A DNA stretch of 64,000 nt from Ruminococcus bromii (lineage in GTDB: Bacteria > Bacillota > Clostridia > Oscillospirales > Acutalibacteraceae): assembly GCF_002834225.1 (NCBI RefSeq), contig NZ_NNSR01000069.1, positions 1-64,000 of the forward strand, in the 5' to 3' direction. Shown here one piece after another: positions 20,835 to 30,655 of this stretch; the stretch's first letter is position 1; each line of letters starts with the position of its first letter. Position numbers and translations under genes: made by a program. A model generated the notes under the pieces. It worked only from the letters and a program-made list of their open reading frames with translations, did not search any database and was not told where the DNA came from.

Positions 20835-21503
20835 ATGAAAAAGCTGAATAAAATTATGCTTGCACTTTCCATATTGCCCACTTTGCTTACTTCCGTATTT
20901 TTATTCTTTATGAATGACACCGTTCCCATGCACTACAACGCAAGCGGTGCTGTTGACCGTTATGGTTCAAAATACGAAAACTTCATTCTCCCTGCAATCA
21001 TTCTGTTTATGTACGCATTTTACATGGTGTATACCAAGATATATACTAAATACAGCACAAACAGCGTTGAAAAGATAAATAACAATGTAAAAATCACTGC
21101 GATACTTGTGACATCAATCATTGCGGCTTTCAATATTCTTCAATTGATGTTTCTTATTCTAGCAATTTTAAAGCCCGACAGCACAACTTTTACAGATAAT
21201 GTGCCGTTCATTATAAATACGGTTATGGGTTTAATGTTGATTATTGCAGGCAACTTTCTTCCGAAAACAAAACGAAATTCGTTTATCGGAGTAAAAACAT
21301 CATGGACTCAAAGCAGTGACTTGGCGTGGTATGAATCAAACCGAGCCGGCGGAATTGCCTTTGTAGTTACCGGAGTTTTGACAATCATTGAAAGCTCATT
21401 CATAAAGGGAATCAATTCAACAATTATTATGGTTACAATTCTTCTGATAAGCATTGCCGTTGCCTACATCTATGCGTATGTAAAAGTAAAAAAATCCGCT
21501 TAA
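20835..21503 (+). CDS. SdpI-family membrane immunity/sensor protein
   Basis: 222 residues with about six membrane helices. The N-terminal part matches the DUF1648 pattern (DTVPMHYNASGAVDRYGSK) and the C-terminal part the SdpI pattern (NFLPKTKRNSFIGVKTSWTQSS). In B. subtilis SdpI gives immunity to the SdpC toxin and signals to SdpR. Here the pair is complete for sensing but lacks a visible toxin operon. Confidence 0.9.
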   Translation: MKKLNKIMLALSILPTLLTSVFLFFMNDTVPMHYNASGAVDRYGSKYENFILPAIILFMYAFYMVYTKIYTKYSTNSVEKINNNVKITAILVTSIIAAFNILQLMFLILAILKPDSTTFTDNVPFIINTVMGLMLIIAGNFLPKTKRNSFIGVKTSWTQSSDLAWYESNRAGGIAFVVTGVLTIIESSFIKGINSTIIMVTILLISIAVAYIYAYVKVKKSA

Positions 21504-21513
21504 TCAAGCACAA

Positions 21514-21552
21514 AACCGCTGTCGGGATTAAACCTGACAGCGGTTGTTTTTT
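21514..21552 (+). terminator. Terminator after the SdpI gene
   Basis: Perfect 10-bp stem AACCGCTGTC (21514-21523) / GACAGCGGTT (21536-21545) followed by GTTTTTT. Confidence 0.9.
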
Positions 21553-21582
21553 GAAATATTTACTTATAAATATTCACTAAAA

Positions 21583-23709
21583 TTACTGCTCTGCTTTTTC
21601 AGGGAGCGACAAAGCTTTGCCTTTATCATTTTTCTTTGTCAGCGGAGTCATACTCTTTGCACAAATCATCATAGTTGACGCATTATGCAAAAATGCCGAA
21701 ACCGACGGCTGAATAACGCCCATAAAGCCTGAAAGCAAAAGTGCCGAATTGAAAGCAATTATGAAACGATAGTTTTTGTTGATTCGTTTCATAAGGTCTT
21801 TGCTCAACTTGCGAACACGCACAAGCGCACGCAAATCAGAGCCTTTTATGGTAATATCCGCAGTTTCACGGGCAATGTCGGACGCATCGTTCATTGCAAC
21901 CGAAACATTTGCGGCGGCAAGTGCCGGAGTATCGTTGATACCGTCGCCGACCATAATTACCTTCTGACCATTCTGCTTCATTTCTTCAACATATCTGTGC
22001 TTGTCCTCGGGGAGAACCTGACACTTATAGTCGGTAATTCCGAGCATTGCGGCAGTCGCCTTTGCGGCTCTGTAGCTGTCGCCCGTGAGCATAACAACAT
22101 TCTTTATGCCCTGTTTTTTGAGCATATCAATTGCCTGTTTTGCTTCTTTTCGAGGCGGATCGCTGATGCACAATGCACCCGAAAGTTCACCGCCGATTGC
22201 GAGGTAAAGCACGGAACATGAGCCGGATTTTTCGTCAATAATATTCTGCTGTTCCTTTGTAACGGTAACATTCTCGTCCTCAACAACAAAATGCTTACTG
22301 CCGATTATTGCACGCTTACCGTGAAGTGTTGTTGCAATACCGTGGGCAACAACATACTCAACCTCTGTATGCTCCTCGGAGTGAGAAATTCCTCGTTTTT
22401 CAGCACCGATTACAACGGCATTTGCTACGCTGTGCGGAAAATGCTCCTCAAGACAGGCTGAGATTCTGAGAACCTCGTCCTCTGTATAATCGCCGAATGC
22501 AACAACCTTTTCAAGAACAGGCTCTGCGTTTGTGAGAGTACCTGTCTTATCAAACACGATTGTGTCAGCGTTTGCAAAAGCCTCAAGATACTTTCCGCCC
22601 TTGATTGTAATATCGTTGTCAGCCGCCTCTTTGACAGCCGAAATTACGGCAATAGGGGTTGACAGCTTGATTGCACAGGAGTAGTCAACCATAAGAAGTG
22701 AAACTGCCCTTGTGATGTTTTTTGTGAAGATAAGAGTTGCGAAAAATCCGATAAAGCTGAACGGAACAATTCTGTCGGCAAGAGCTTCGGCACGGCTCTG
22801 AACACCTGCCTTGAGTTCCTCGGAATTGCCGATAAGCTCAATAATCTTGCTGATTTTAGTATTTGACGCAAGCTGACGGACTGTTACAACAATACTGCCC
22901 TCTTCGATTACCGTACCTGCATAAACGGAAATTCCCTCACGCTTTAATACAGGCAACGGCTCGCCTGTCATTGACGACTCGTTTACGGTTGCCTCACCGT
23001 CTGCAACAATACCGTCAACAGGAATAACCTTGCCTGTCTGAACACGGATTTTGTCGCCGACACGCAGATCCTCAATCGGAATGAGAACATCACCGTCATC
23101 TGTAACAAGCCATACCCTGTCGGTCTTGATTGCAAGGCTGTCTGTGAGAACCGCCTTTGTTCTTGCGTGAGTATATTCTTCAAGCAAGCCCGATATTCTG
23201 AGCATAAACATAACCGTTGCGGCTGTTTTGAACTTGCGTTGACACAAGCATGCCACAACAGATGCACCGTCAAGCACATCTACGGTAAGTTTACCGTTCC
23301 AAAGAGTTTTGAGAGCCTTTTTAATATATTTTGCACTTCTGTAAAGAGTGATTGCCGTTCTTATCGGCGCAGGAAGGAACATCTTTGAAAGATAGTGCTT
23401 TGCAACAAGAGTGAAAAGATTGTCATGAAAATCGCTGTCAATCTTCTGAATTCCAAATTCCGCACTCGGTTCATTCTTTTTAAGAGTTTTTACATTAATT
23501 GCTCTTACAAGGTCAATAATTTTACTTCTGCTGCCCTTTGTGTAATTGACAAGAATACCGCCGTTTGCAGAACTTACCTGTGCCGAATTCACATAAGGAG
23601 ATGCGGTCACAAGATTATAGATTGCCCCCTCATACTCCTTATCAAATGCATATGCGCCGCAGCGAAAACGAATTCTCTGCGGCTTGTCATAGACAATTTT
23701 AAATTTCAT
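21583..23709 (-). CDS. P1B-type heavy-metal ATPase
   Basis: A 708-residue metal pump. The phosphorylation site DKTGTLT starts at Asp387, the actuator loop TGEP at Thr248, and the hinge MVGDGINDTPALAAANV follows MLTGDSYRAA. The membrane metal-site motif is SCAIKLSTP with Cys345, not the CPC/SPC of Cu or Zn pumps, so the ion cannot be named. The N terminus (1-60) is an HMA-like fold without the CxxC pair. It overlaps the upstream small gene by one base (TAATG), indicating coupling. Confidence 0.9.
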   Translation of the reverse strand: MKFKIVYDKPQRIRFRCGAYAFDKEYEGAIYNLVTASPYVNSAQVSSANGGILVNYTKGSRSKIIDLVRAINVKTLKKNEPSAEFGIQKIDSDFHDNLFTLVAKHYLSKMFLPAPIRTAITLYRSAKYIKKALKTLWNGKLTVDVLDGASVVACLCQRKFKTAATVMFMLRISGLLEEYTHARTKAVLTDSLAIKTDRVWLVTDDGDVLIPIEDLRVGDKIRVQTGKVIPVDGIVADGEATVNESSMTGEPLPVLKREGISVYAGTVIEEGSIVVTVRQLASNTKISKIIELIGNSEELKAGVQSRAEALADRIVPFSFIGFFATLIFTKNITRAVSLLMVDYSCAIKLSTPIAVISAVKEAADNDITIKGGKYLEAFANADTIVFDKTGTLTNAEPVLEKVVAFGDYTEDEVLRISACLEEHFPHSVANAVVIGAEKRGISHSEEHTEVEYVVAHGIATTLHGKRAIIGSKHFVVEDENVTVTKEQQNIIDEKSGSCSVLYLAIGGELSGALCISDPPRKEAKQAIDMLKKQGIKNVVMLTGDSYRAAKATAAMLGITDYKCQVLPEDKHRYVEEMKQNGQKVIMVGDGINDTPALAAANVSVAMNDASDIARETADITIKGSDLRALVRVRKLSKDLMKRINKNYRFIIAFNSALLLSGFMGVIQPSVSAFLHNASTMMICAKSMTPLTKKNDKGKALSLPEKAEQ

Positions 23710-23966
23710 TATTCTGTCACTTCTTCAGCGGCAGCATCTTCGTGAATACCTGCCTCTGTTTTAGCATCATAGCAGATATCCGAAGCTTCATCCTTCATAT
23801 TCTGGAAAGCTGCCTTTGCATCTTTCTGAAGCTTCATACCCTTTGCAAGACCTGTAACTGCAAGACTGCGGGTTTTATCTGCTTTAAGTATCTTTTTGCC
23901 TACGATTACTGCTGCTGCGCCTGCAACTGCACACCATAATTTTTCGTTCTTGAATACTTTCAACAT
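23709..23966 (-). CDS. Small DUF6110-like membrane protein
   Basis: 85 residues: one N-terminal hydrophobic helix (WCAVAGAAAVIVGKKIL), then a charged helical region (LQKDAKAAFQNMKDEASD) and an acidic tail. Proteins of this kind are commonly found next to metal P-type ATPases in Clostridia; the family assignment is from memory. The ATG has AAGGAGG 8 bases upstream; a longer frame to 23996 lacks an RBS. It probably assists or regulates the pump. Confidence 0.75.
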   Translation of the reverse strand: MLKVFKNEKLWCAVAGAAAVIVGKKILKADKTRSLAVTGLAKGMKLQKDAKAAFQNMKDEASDICYDAKTEAGIHEDAAAEEVTE

Positions 23967-24012
23967 ATAAAGTCCTCCTTTAACGCTCATATGCACAAAT
24001 GTACATATATTT

Positions 24013-24070
24013 AAGTTGTTTTACACAACAACTTTACCATTAATTATATAATATATGACAACTTTGTCAA
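24013..24070 (-). promoter_or_regulatory. Promoter of metal pump operon with dyads
   Basis: On the minus strand TTGACA (24070-24065), 16 bp, TATAAT (24048-24043). A dyad TGACAA-AG-TTGTCA overlaps the -35 element, and a second dyad AAGTTGTT / AACAACTT lies at 24013-24034 in the leader. Both share the half-site AAGTTGT, so one regulator may bind both. Confidence 0.65.
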
Positions 24071-24109
24071 GAATTTGCAGAGTGAAATTTTCCGATTTTA
24101 TAAAAAAAT

Positions 24110-24892
24110 TTAGCCGAGAGCAACATCAAGAACCATCATCAGCGTAAATCCTATTGCAACACCGATTGTTCCGATGTTGGAATGTTTACCGTTTTGTGAT
24201 TCCGGAATAAGCTCTTCGGTTACAACATATATCATTGCTCCTGCAGCAAATGAGAGAAGATACGGCAACAACGGAACCGCTATCCCTGCAAAAATCACCG
24301 TAAGTACAGCACCGATAGGCTCTACAACTCCCGACATAATTCCGAGAAAGCATGACTTTTTGCGTGACGCTCCGCCTGCATGGAGCGGAAGTGAAATTAT
24401 TGCCCCCTCGGGGAAATTCTGTATTGCAATACCTACCGCAAGAGCCAATGCGCCTGCAACGGTTATTCCGGTATTATCCGAAATTGCTCCGACAAATGTT
24501 ACACCTACTGCCATTCCCTCCGGGATATTGTGCAAGGTAACGGCAAGAACGAGCATAGTGTTCTTTGAAAGGCTTGAACGAACGCCCTCGGGATTGTCGC
24601 TGTCAAGGTGCATATGCGGTATAACGCTGTCGAGCAAAAGCAAAAATCCAATTCCGAGCAAAAATCCGACTATCGCTGGAATCCACGCAACTATGTTCTG
24701 ACTTTCTGCCATTTCAATTGAGGGAATCAACAACGACCATATTGATGCCGCAATCATTACTCCCGATGCAAATCCGAGCAGAAATTTTTGCAGCTTTTGA
24801 TTGAGCTCACCTTTTGAAAAAAATACAACGGATGAGCCGAGCGATGTCCCGAGAAAAGGTATTAAAATTATAATCAGTCCGTTTAAAAGCAT
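24110..24892 (-). CDS. ZIP-family metal transporter
   Basis: 260 residues and about eight membrane helices. The metal-binding motifs HNIPEGMAVGV (helix 4) and QNFPEGAI (helix 5) are those of ZIP/ZupT importers. A histidine-bearing loop HMHLDSDN lies before them. ZIP proteins take up Zn, Fe or Mn. The start has AAGGAGG upstream, and a DtxR-like dyad overlaps the transcription start, arguing for iron or manganese control. Confidence 0.9.
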   Translation of the reverse strand: MLLNGLIIILIPFLGTSLGSSVVFFSKGELNQKLQKFLLGFASGVMIAASIWSLLIPSIEMAESQNIVAWIPAIVGFLLGIGFLLLLDSVIPHMHLDSDNPEGVRSSLSKNTMLVLAVTLHNIPEGMAVGVTFVGAISDNTGITVAGALALAVGIAIQNFPEGAIISLPLHAGGASRKKSCFLGIMSGVVEPIGAVLTVIFAGIAVPLLPYLLSFAAGAMIYVVTEELIPESQNGKHSNIGTIGVAIGFTLMMVLDVALG

Positions 24893-24906
24893 ATTGACCT
24901 CCTTAC

Positions 24907-24955
24907 AGTTAGTCTTTGCTAACTACATTGTAGCACAATAGATTTTAAAATACAA
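24907..24955 (-). promoter_or_regulatory. ZIP promoter with DtxR/IdeR-like dyad
   Basis: On the minus strand TTGTAT (24955-24950), 17 bp, TACAAT (24932-24927), then AGTTAGCAAAGACTAACT at 24924-24907. It matches the dyad at 20347-20364 in 15 of 18 positions and covers the expected start, so it should repress. Confidence 0.7.
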
Positions 24956-25003
24956 TAGCGGAACAGAAAATCTCTGCTCCGCTGCATAATATGATGTGAT
25001 ATG

Positions 25004-28000
25004 TTAATCTGTAATAATTTTTATTGAACTGCCCGACTTTGTGCCGACAACCTCGATTTTGTTGCCTATGCTGTTTTTCAGCTCGCTTATGTGGGAAATG
25101 ATACCCACAAGGCGGTTGCCGTTGCCTGTAAGGTCATTCAGCGTTTCAATTGCAGATGCAAGGCTGTCGTTGTCAAGTGAACCGAATCCCTCGTCAATAA
25201 AGATTGAATCAAGTCTGATTCCGCCGTTTCTCTGCTGAATAATGTCGGAAAGTCCGAGTGCAAGCGCAAGTGACGCCTGAAAAGATTCTCCGCCCGAAAG
25301 AGATGAAATATCCCTTTCCTTGTTGTTAAAATTATCACGAACGCTGATTTCAAGTCCTGCGCTGATTCGCTTGTCACGGCTTTCACCACGGACAATTTCA
25401 TAGCGACCGCCCGTCATTTTTGAAAAACGCAGGTTAGCATAGTACAAAACCTGTTCAAAATACGAACCCATAATGTAGCGTTCAAAGGTGATTTTGCTGT
25501 TATCGGAAACAATTTCACCGTTGGCGGTTTTCTTGAGGTTTTCGTAAACATCGGCTATTCTGAGCTTTTCTTCAAAGTCATTTTTAAGCTTTTCAACGCT
25601 GTTGTAAATGTTTTGATTATTGTGCAGACTTCTGTCGCCTGCGGTATAAAGATTGTCCCATTTTTCCTTTTCAGAAGTATAGCTATCAATCAGTTCATTG
25701 ATTTTAAGGACATCTTCCCTTTGCTTTCCTTCAACTGATTTTTCACAGGCTTCAACCGTTGCCCGAGATTTTTTCAGAGAATCGGTAAAGGTTTCTGCCT
25801 CTCGTTTTAATTCTTTTATGGAATCTTCTGTCAACAAATTAAAATCGGGACATTCCAAAATATTATTCTCTGAAAGAACAATATTAAGCTCCGATTTTTT
25901 GTTTTCAAGTTCAGATTCAAAACTTTTCAGCTGTTTTGCAGTTTCGTTTTCAACAGAAACCTTGCTGTCAAAATCTGACTTTGCATTTGAAAGCTCGCTT
26001 TGCGCAAGGTCGATTTCCGACTTAATCTGCTCTGCCTTGTCGGCACAAGCCTTTGCCGCATTCAAAAGTTCTTCAACCGATGAGTATTTTATCTCCGCTT
26101 TAAGGCTCTCGGTTTCTTCTTTTGCAGAATTATATTTACTTTTTGCGTCAGCATTTTTGCGGATTAATTCTGTATGAACAAGGTCAAGCTTTTTAAGCTT
26201 TTCATCAAACCTTGAGATTTCAGCCTTGCAGACCTCACGCTGTTCTCTGACTTTTTCAAGGTCAGAAGCTTCGTTTTCAAGTGCTTTTAATAGCTTCTTT
26301 TGTTCCGACAAAAGCTGTGAAATCATTTCGGCTGAAAGTGTTTCTGCATCAACCTCAAGTGCATTCGCAAATTCCGTGACATTTGTTTTTGCGGATTCTG
26401 ATTCCGTTTCAAGCTTTGTGACCTCATTTGACTTTTTATGAACGGCGCTTTCAGCAACTTCACACCTTGCCTTCAAAGCATCGAGCGTATCCTTGTCGGG
26501 GGCATTTTCGCTGTGTTTTGCCGGATTTGGATGATGCAATGAACCGCAGACGGGACACGGCTTTTCATCTTCGAGTGTGTCGGCAAGCACGCCTGCCATA
26601 TTCATTATGTAGATATTGTGCTGTTCGTTGTACTCGTTGTTGAGTGTCGTTGCCGACTTCGCAAGGTCGGCACATTCTGCTTTTGCATTAGTCAACCTTG
26701 CATTGATTTTTGCGAGATTTTGATATTCCTCAGAAAGCCTTTCAGCCTTGCCTGATTTATCCTTCAATGCGGTTATTTTGCTCTTGGCGTCAAAGATTTT
26801 CTGCTCTGTGTCGCTGTTTTCTGAGATAAATTTTTCCGCTTTTGTCTTTAGATTTTCCGTATCCGAATAAGATTTTCTGTTGTCTGAAATTTCTTTTTCG
26901 GAATTTTGCAAAACTGATTCATATACATTCAAATTTGCCGTAAGGTTAAAATATTTTCTGTAAGTATCTTCCCTTGCACAGAGTTTTCCCGATTTCTCGT
27001 TTAGCGTTGCAATTTTGCCCTCAAGCGACTTTTTCTCGGCAAAAACATTCTGTTTTAATTTCAAATTTTCTTCGGCGGATTTTCTGTTTATTTCCGCATT
27101 TTTACAGTTTTTGAGTGCCGAATCATATCTTTTCCGTGACTCGGCAAAGCTGTCATATTTTGGCTTTACGGAGTGCAGTATTTTTTCGTCATTCTCAGCT
27201 TTTTTGAGCATTTCATCGTAATGCGGTTTACTCTGCAAAAGCTGTTCGAGGCGGAGCTTTTCGGTATCAAGAGTATCGAATTTATTATTAATTTCAACTG
27301 CAAGAGCCTTTTTCTTTTCTTCCTCAAGAATTGTCTTTTCAAGCTCTTTTCGCTTTTTTTCAATTTCTGCATTGTCCTTTTTCTGCATCTCGGAAAGTAC
27401 CGATAGGTGCAAAAGAAATTGCTCAATATCAATTACCGTAAGGTCTGTTCTGTCGGTATAAAGGCTGATTTTTTCGCTGATTTCGGCAAAGTTGTCATCA
27501 TTGGGAATTTCAACGGCAACGGTTTTTGACTTGATAAGTTCGCAGACTTTTTTCTTTTCTTCAAGCTTTTCGGCTGACTCTGTTTTCAATTTATCCTGAA
27601 ATTCTTTGTAGATGTCCGTGTGAAAAATTTTGCGAAAAATCTCGCTTCGCTTTTCACTTCCCGACTCAATGAATTTTTTGAATTCGCCCTGTGCAAGCAT
27701 TGCAATCTGGCGGTACTCATCACATTTCAATCCGATAATTTCGCTGATTTTATTATTGACCTCGCCCGTTTTTGTGAGCGGAGTTGTAATGTCATCACCC
27801 GTAAGCTCTGCTGACGCACCCTCAATTTTACTGCCTGTTCCACGCTTTTTTGCGACCTCATTCGAGGTGGTTCTGATGATACGGTACTTCTTTCCCCTGT
27901 GTTCAAAGTCAAGCTCAACATAGGTGCGTGTGAGCGGTTTTGCAAAGTTACTGCGGAGCATTTCGCCGTTTCGTGAAGAACCGCTTGTTTCGCCGAAAAG

Positions 28001-28153
28001 TGCAAAGCAGATTGCGTCGAAAATTGTTGTCTTGCCTGCGCCCGTTGTGCCTGTTATGAGGAAAAGCCCTTTGCCGTCAAATGCCGAAAAATCGACCGTT
28101 TCAACATCGGCATACGGACCGAAAGCGCTCATTTTCAGTTTAATCGGTTTCAT
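25004..28153 (-). CDS. sbcC: Exonuclease SbcC, SMC-like ATPase
   Basis: A 1,049-residue Rad50-type ATPase that acts with SbcD to trim DNA ends and hairpins. Walker A is GTTGAGKTTIFDAICFALFG at the N terminus; the zinc hook CPVCGSLHHP sits near residue 534 between two very long coiled coils; the C-terminal half carries the signature SLSGGESFQASLALALGLSD and Walker B SIFIDEGFGSLD. Its start overlaps the sbcD stop by 14 bases. Confidence 0.96.
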   Translation of the reverse strand: MKPIKLKMSAFGPYADVETVDFSAFDGKGLFLITGTTGAGKTTIFDAICFALFGETSGSSRNGEMLRSNFAKPLTRTYVELDFEHRGKKYRIIRTTSNEVAKKRGTGSKIEGASAELTGDDITTPLTKTGEVNNKISEIIGLKCDEYRQIAMLAQGEFKKFIESGSEKRSEIFRKIFHTDIYKEFQDKLKTESAEKLEEKKKVCELIKSKTVAVEIPNDDNFAEISEKISLYTDRTDLTVIDIEQFLLHLSVLSEMQKKDNAEIEKKRKELEKTILEEEKKKALAVEINNKFDTLDTEKLRLEQLLQSKPHYDEMLKKAENDEKILHSVKPKYDSFAESRKRYDSALKNCKNAEINRKSAEENLKLKQNVFAEKKSLEGKIATLNEKSGKLCAREDTYRKYFNLTANLNVYESVLQNSEKEISDNRKSYSDTENLKTKAEKFISENSDTEQKIFDAKSKITALKDKSGKAERLSEEYQNLAKINARLTNAKAECADLAKSATTLNNEYNEQHNIYIMNMAGVLADTLEDEKPCPVCGSLHHPNPAKHSENAPDKDTLDALKARCEVAESAVHKKSNEVTKLETESESAKTNVTEFANALEVDAETLSAEMISQLLSEQKKLLKALENEASDLEKVREQREVCKAEISRFDEKLKKLDLVHTELIRKNADAKSKYNSAKEETESLKAEIKYSSVEELLNAAKACADKAEQIKSEIDLAQSELSNAKSDFDSKVSVENETAKQLKSFESELENKKSELNIVLSENNILECPDFNLLTEDSIKELKREAETFTDSLKKSRATVEACEKSVEGKQREDVLKINELIDSYTSEKEKWDNLYTAGDRSLHNNQNIYNSVEKLKNDFEEKLRIADVYENLKKTANGEIVSDNSKITFERYIMGSYFEQVLYYANLRFSKMTGGRYEIVRGESRDKRISAGLEISVRDNFNNKERDISSLSGGESFQASLALALGLSDIIQQRNGGIRLDSIFIDEGFGSLDNDSLASAIETLNDLTGNGNRLVGIISHISELKNSIGNKIEVVGTKSGSSIKIITD

Positions 28154-29306
28154 CGTTTACACCTCCGATTTCTTTGAAAATTCTCTCAATAATTTTTACG
28201 GATTCGGGTTCAATCTCTTTTCCGTTCTGCATTTTATAGAAATCCGAAAATAGTTCAATATTGCTCTTGCCCTCTGTTTTACCGTACATTTCGGGAGTCA
28301 TTTCAATGCTCTTTTTTCTGTTGACATATTCAAGTCCCATAATGTTGGGATAGATATTTTCAAGCGTTGAAAATGCATTGATAACGGGATTTTCGTCCGT
28401 AAGCTCGGCAAAAACATAATCATAGGTTTTATCGTCATATGTGTCGGATATCGGATTTTCTGCAAGTTCACGCAGAGTTCCTTTTATGATTCTCATATCA
28501 TGCAACGGCTGTACGGGAATTTCTTCAAGATTTAATTTTCCGTTTGAAAGCTCGCCGAAAATCACACATTTTTTGTTGCGACATTCAGTTTTTGAATATT
28601 TTATCGGCGAACCGCAATAGGCAATATTTTTGTTTTTGCCCATAATCTGCTTGCCGTGAATATGACCGAGTGCAACATAATCGAACGGTTCAAAAACATA
28701 CGGCTCAACATTATCAAGCGTACCGAGGCTTGACTCCGAACCCGAGGTTTCACTGCCCGTTACAAACTGGTGAGCAATCAAAATATTGGTTTCATCGGCA
28801 TTGATTTCGGAATGTTCAAGCACAACCCTGACAGCAGTTGTATAGTCGGTAATTTTAGCCGATTCTTCGAGATATACCTTACGCACAAATGACGGACGGA
28901 TAAACGGCAACGAGAAAATATTAACCCTTTCTCCGTCACATTCAACAGTATTTTTTCTTGCAACACCTTCAAACACACCGTCGGTAAAAATTCCGTTGAG
29001 TTCAATCAGCTTGTTGAAATAACCGATTCTTTCGGGCGAATCGTGATTGCCGCTGATTACAAAGGTTTTCAACCCTGTTTTGCCGTGAAGCCCAGCAATT
29101 TCAGTCATAAAGCTGTCGAACAATTCAACTGCCTCGGCAGACGGCAAAGACTTGTCATAAATATCTCCTGCAATCAGCAAAGCGTCAGGATTTTTCTCTT
29201 TGATAATCTCAACAATCCGCTCAAGCATATAGCGTTGATCATCAAGCATTCTGTAGCCGTTCACATATTTTCCAATATGCAAATCCGAAATATGCAAAAA
29301 CTTCAT
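28140..29306 (-). CDS. sbcD: Exonuclease SbcD, Mre11-type nuclease
   Basis: 388 residues. The metallophosphoesterase motifs are HISDLHIGK (His5, Asp8, His10), AGDIYDKS, SGNHDS and GHIHGKQ, in the normal order for Mre11/SbcD. It is the first gene of the sbcDC pair, with AAAGGA upstream of the ATG. Confidence 0.96.
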   Translation of the reverse strand: MKFLHISDLHIGKYVNGYRMLDDQRYMLERIVEIIKEKNPDALLIAGDIYDKSLPSAEAVELFDSFMTEIAGLHGKTGLKTFVISGNHDSPERIGYFNKLIELNGIFTDGVFEGVARKNTVECDGERVNIFSLPFIRPSFVRKVYLEESAKITDYTTAVRVVLEHSEINADETNILIAHQFVTGSETSGSESSLGTLDNVEPYVFEPFDYVALGHIHGKQIMGKNKNIAYCGSPIKYSKTECRNKKCVIFGELSNGKLNLEEIPVQPLHDMRIIKGTLRELAENPISDTYDDKTYDYVFAELTDENPVINAFSTLENIYPNIMGLEYVNRKKSIEMTPEMYGKTEGKSNIELFSDFYKMQNGKEIEPESVKIIERIFKEIGGVNDETD

Positions 29307-29374
29307 TTTAAAAATCCTTTCAGTTAATCAAAACTTTCCAAACTAATTAAGCAACAGGCTATGCGTCAAAAATG

Positions 29375-29680
29375 TCACACAAAAAATTCAAGAATGAACA
29401 CAACTGCACAGCATACGCATGAAACCTTGAAAAGACCTGCGTTGAACCATGCCGCCACAAGACCTGCCGCAAAGGCTGCTATGCCTGCAATCGGACTGTG
29501 AGTTGCGTTGATTATTGCCGGAAATGTCATTACCGAAAGCGTTACATACGGCACATAGTAGAGAAACGAACGCACAAATGTGTTTGTAAACTGCTTTTTA
29601 ACAAGTGTAAGCGGAAGAACACGGATTGCGAATGTTACAGCCGCCATAATAAGTATGTATATATAGGGATTATGCGACAT
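29375..29680 (-). CDS. azlD: AzlD-family branched-chain amino acid export subunit
   Basis: A 101-residue, three-to-four-helix membrane protein with the AzlD pattern (FAIRVLPLTLVKKQFTN, YVPYVTLSVMTFPAII). It overlaps the azlC stop by 11 bases. AzlC and AzlD together export branched-chain amino acids or analogues. Confidence 0.88.
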   Translation of the reverse strand: MSHNPYIYILIMAAVTFAIRVLPLTLVKKQFTNTFVRSFLYYVPYVTLSVMTFPAIINATHSPIAGIAAFAAGLVAAWFNAGLFKVSCVCCAVVFILEFFV

Positions 29681-30413
29681 TTTCGTTCTCCTCCTCTTCT
29701 TTGACAGGGAACAGCAATGCCGCCGCTGCCGAAATTACGATTGTAAGAATAATTGTGCGTGTACCCTCGTCAATCTGATTGATAACGGGAAGATATGCAA
29801 ATGCAAAACTTGCCGCAAAGCTGACAAGTACAATTCCGAGAAGTGTTTTGTTCTTTCTTGACGGCGGAACGATGATTGCAAGGAACATTCCGAAAAGTGC
29901 AACGCTTAGTGCGCTGACAATACGAAGAGGCAACAGATTGCCTGCAATTGTGCCGAGCATACTGCCGAATGCCCAACACGGGCAGCCTATGAGAATTGCA
30001 CCGTAGGTATAGAAAGGATTCAGCTTGCCCGACCGTGAAATTGAAATTCCGAAAAATTCGTCTGTAACAAAAAATCCGAGCAACAGCCTGTGTATAATCG
30101 AGGTGTCCTTTGAAATACGCTGACTTAACGCACAGCTCATAAGAAGATATCTTGCGTTGGCAACAAGGGTTGCAAGCGCAATTACAAAATATGACGAATC
30201 AGCCGCAATTACGGTAAAGCCCGAATATTCGCCTGCCGATGCGTTGCACAAAAGGCTTGCAAGAAAGCTTTGAAACGCATTAAGTCCCGCAGTTTTTGCG
30301 GCAATGCCGAGTGAAAACGAAACGGCAAGGTAGCCGAGTCCAATCGGAATACCGTCACGCATTCCCTCAAGAATAACCTTTCGGTTAGATTTTATTAAAT
30401 TTTTCCCACCCAT
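29670..30413 (-). CDS. azlC: AzlC-family branched-chain amino acid exporter
   Basis: About 247 residues. GMRDGIPIGLGYLAVSFSLG is the conserved first helix, followed by NASAGEYSGF and NARYLLMSCALSQR, all AzlC hallmarks. The start is set at MGGKNL, with GGAG 7 bases upstream inside the longer frame that begins at 30425. Confidence 0.92.
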   Translation of the reverse strand: MGGKNLIKSNRKVILEGMRDGIPIGLGYLAVSFSLGIAAKTAGLNAFQSFLASLLCNASAGEYSGFTVIAADSSYFVIALATLVANARYLLMSCALSQRISKDTSIIHRLLLGFFVTDEFFGISISRSGKLNPFYTYGAILIGCPCWAFGSMLGTIAGNLLPLRIVSALSVALFGMFLAIIVPPSRKNKTLLGIVLVSFAASFAFAYLPVINQIDEGTRTIILTIVISAAAALLFPVKEEEENENVA

Positions 30414-30655
30414 TTTTAACTCCATACTTTAAATTCATTTTTTGCAAAATATTGCAGATATATTTTGCAAGCATACCCTTTATTATAATATTTAACTCGG
30501 CAAAAGTAAATAATATATTACACAAATTTACAACCGCTTTTCAAAAAGGTAAAGTGCAACAGAACTTACCTCTTTTCTTTGTGAGTAATGCCAAATTTAG
30601 AAACTAATTTTAGGCTATTATTGATTTTGGCTTTTTCAGGTTTTATAATATTGAT

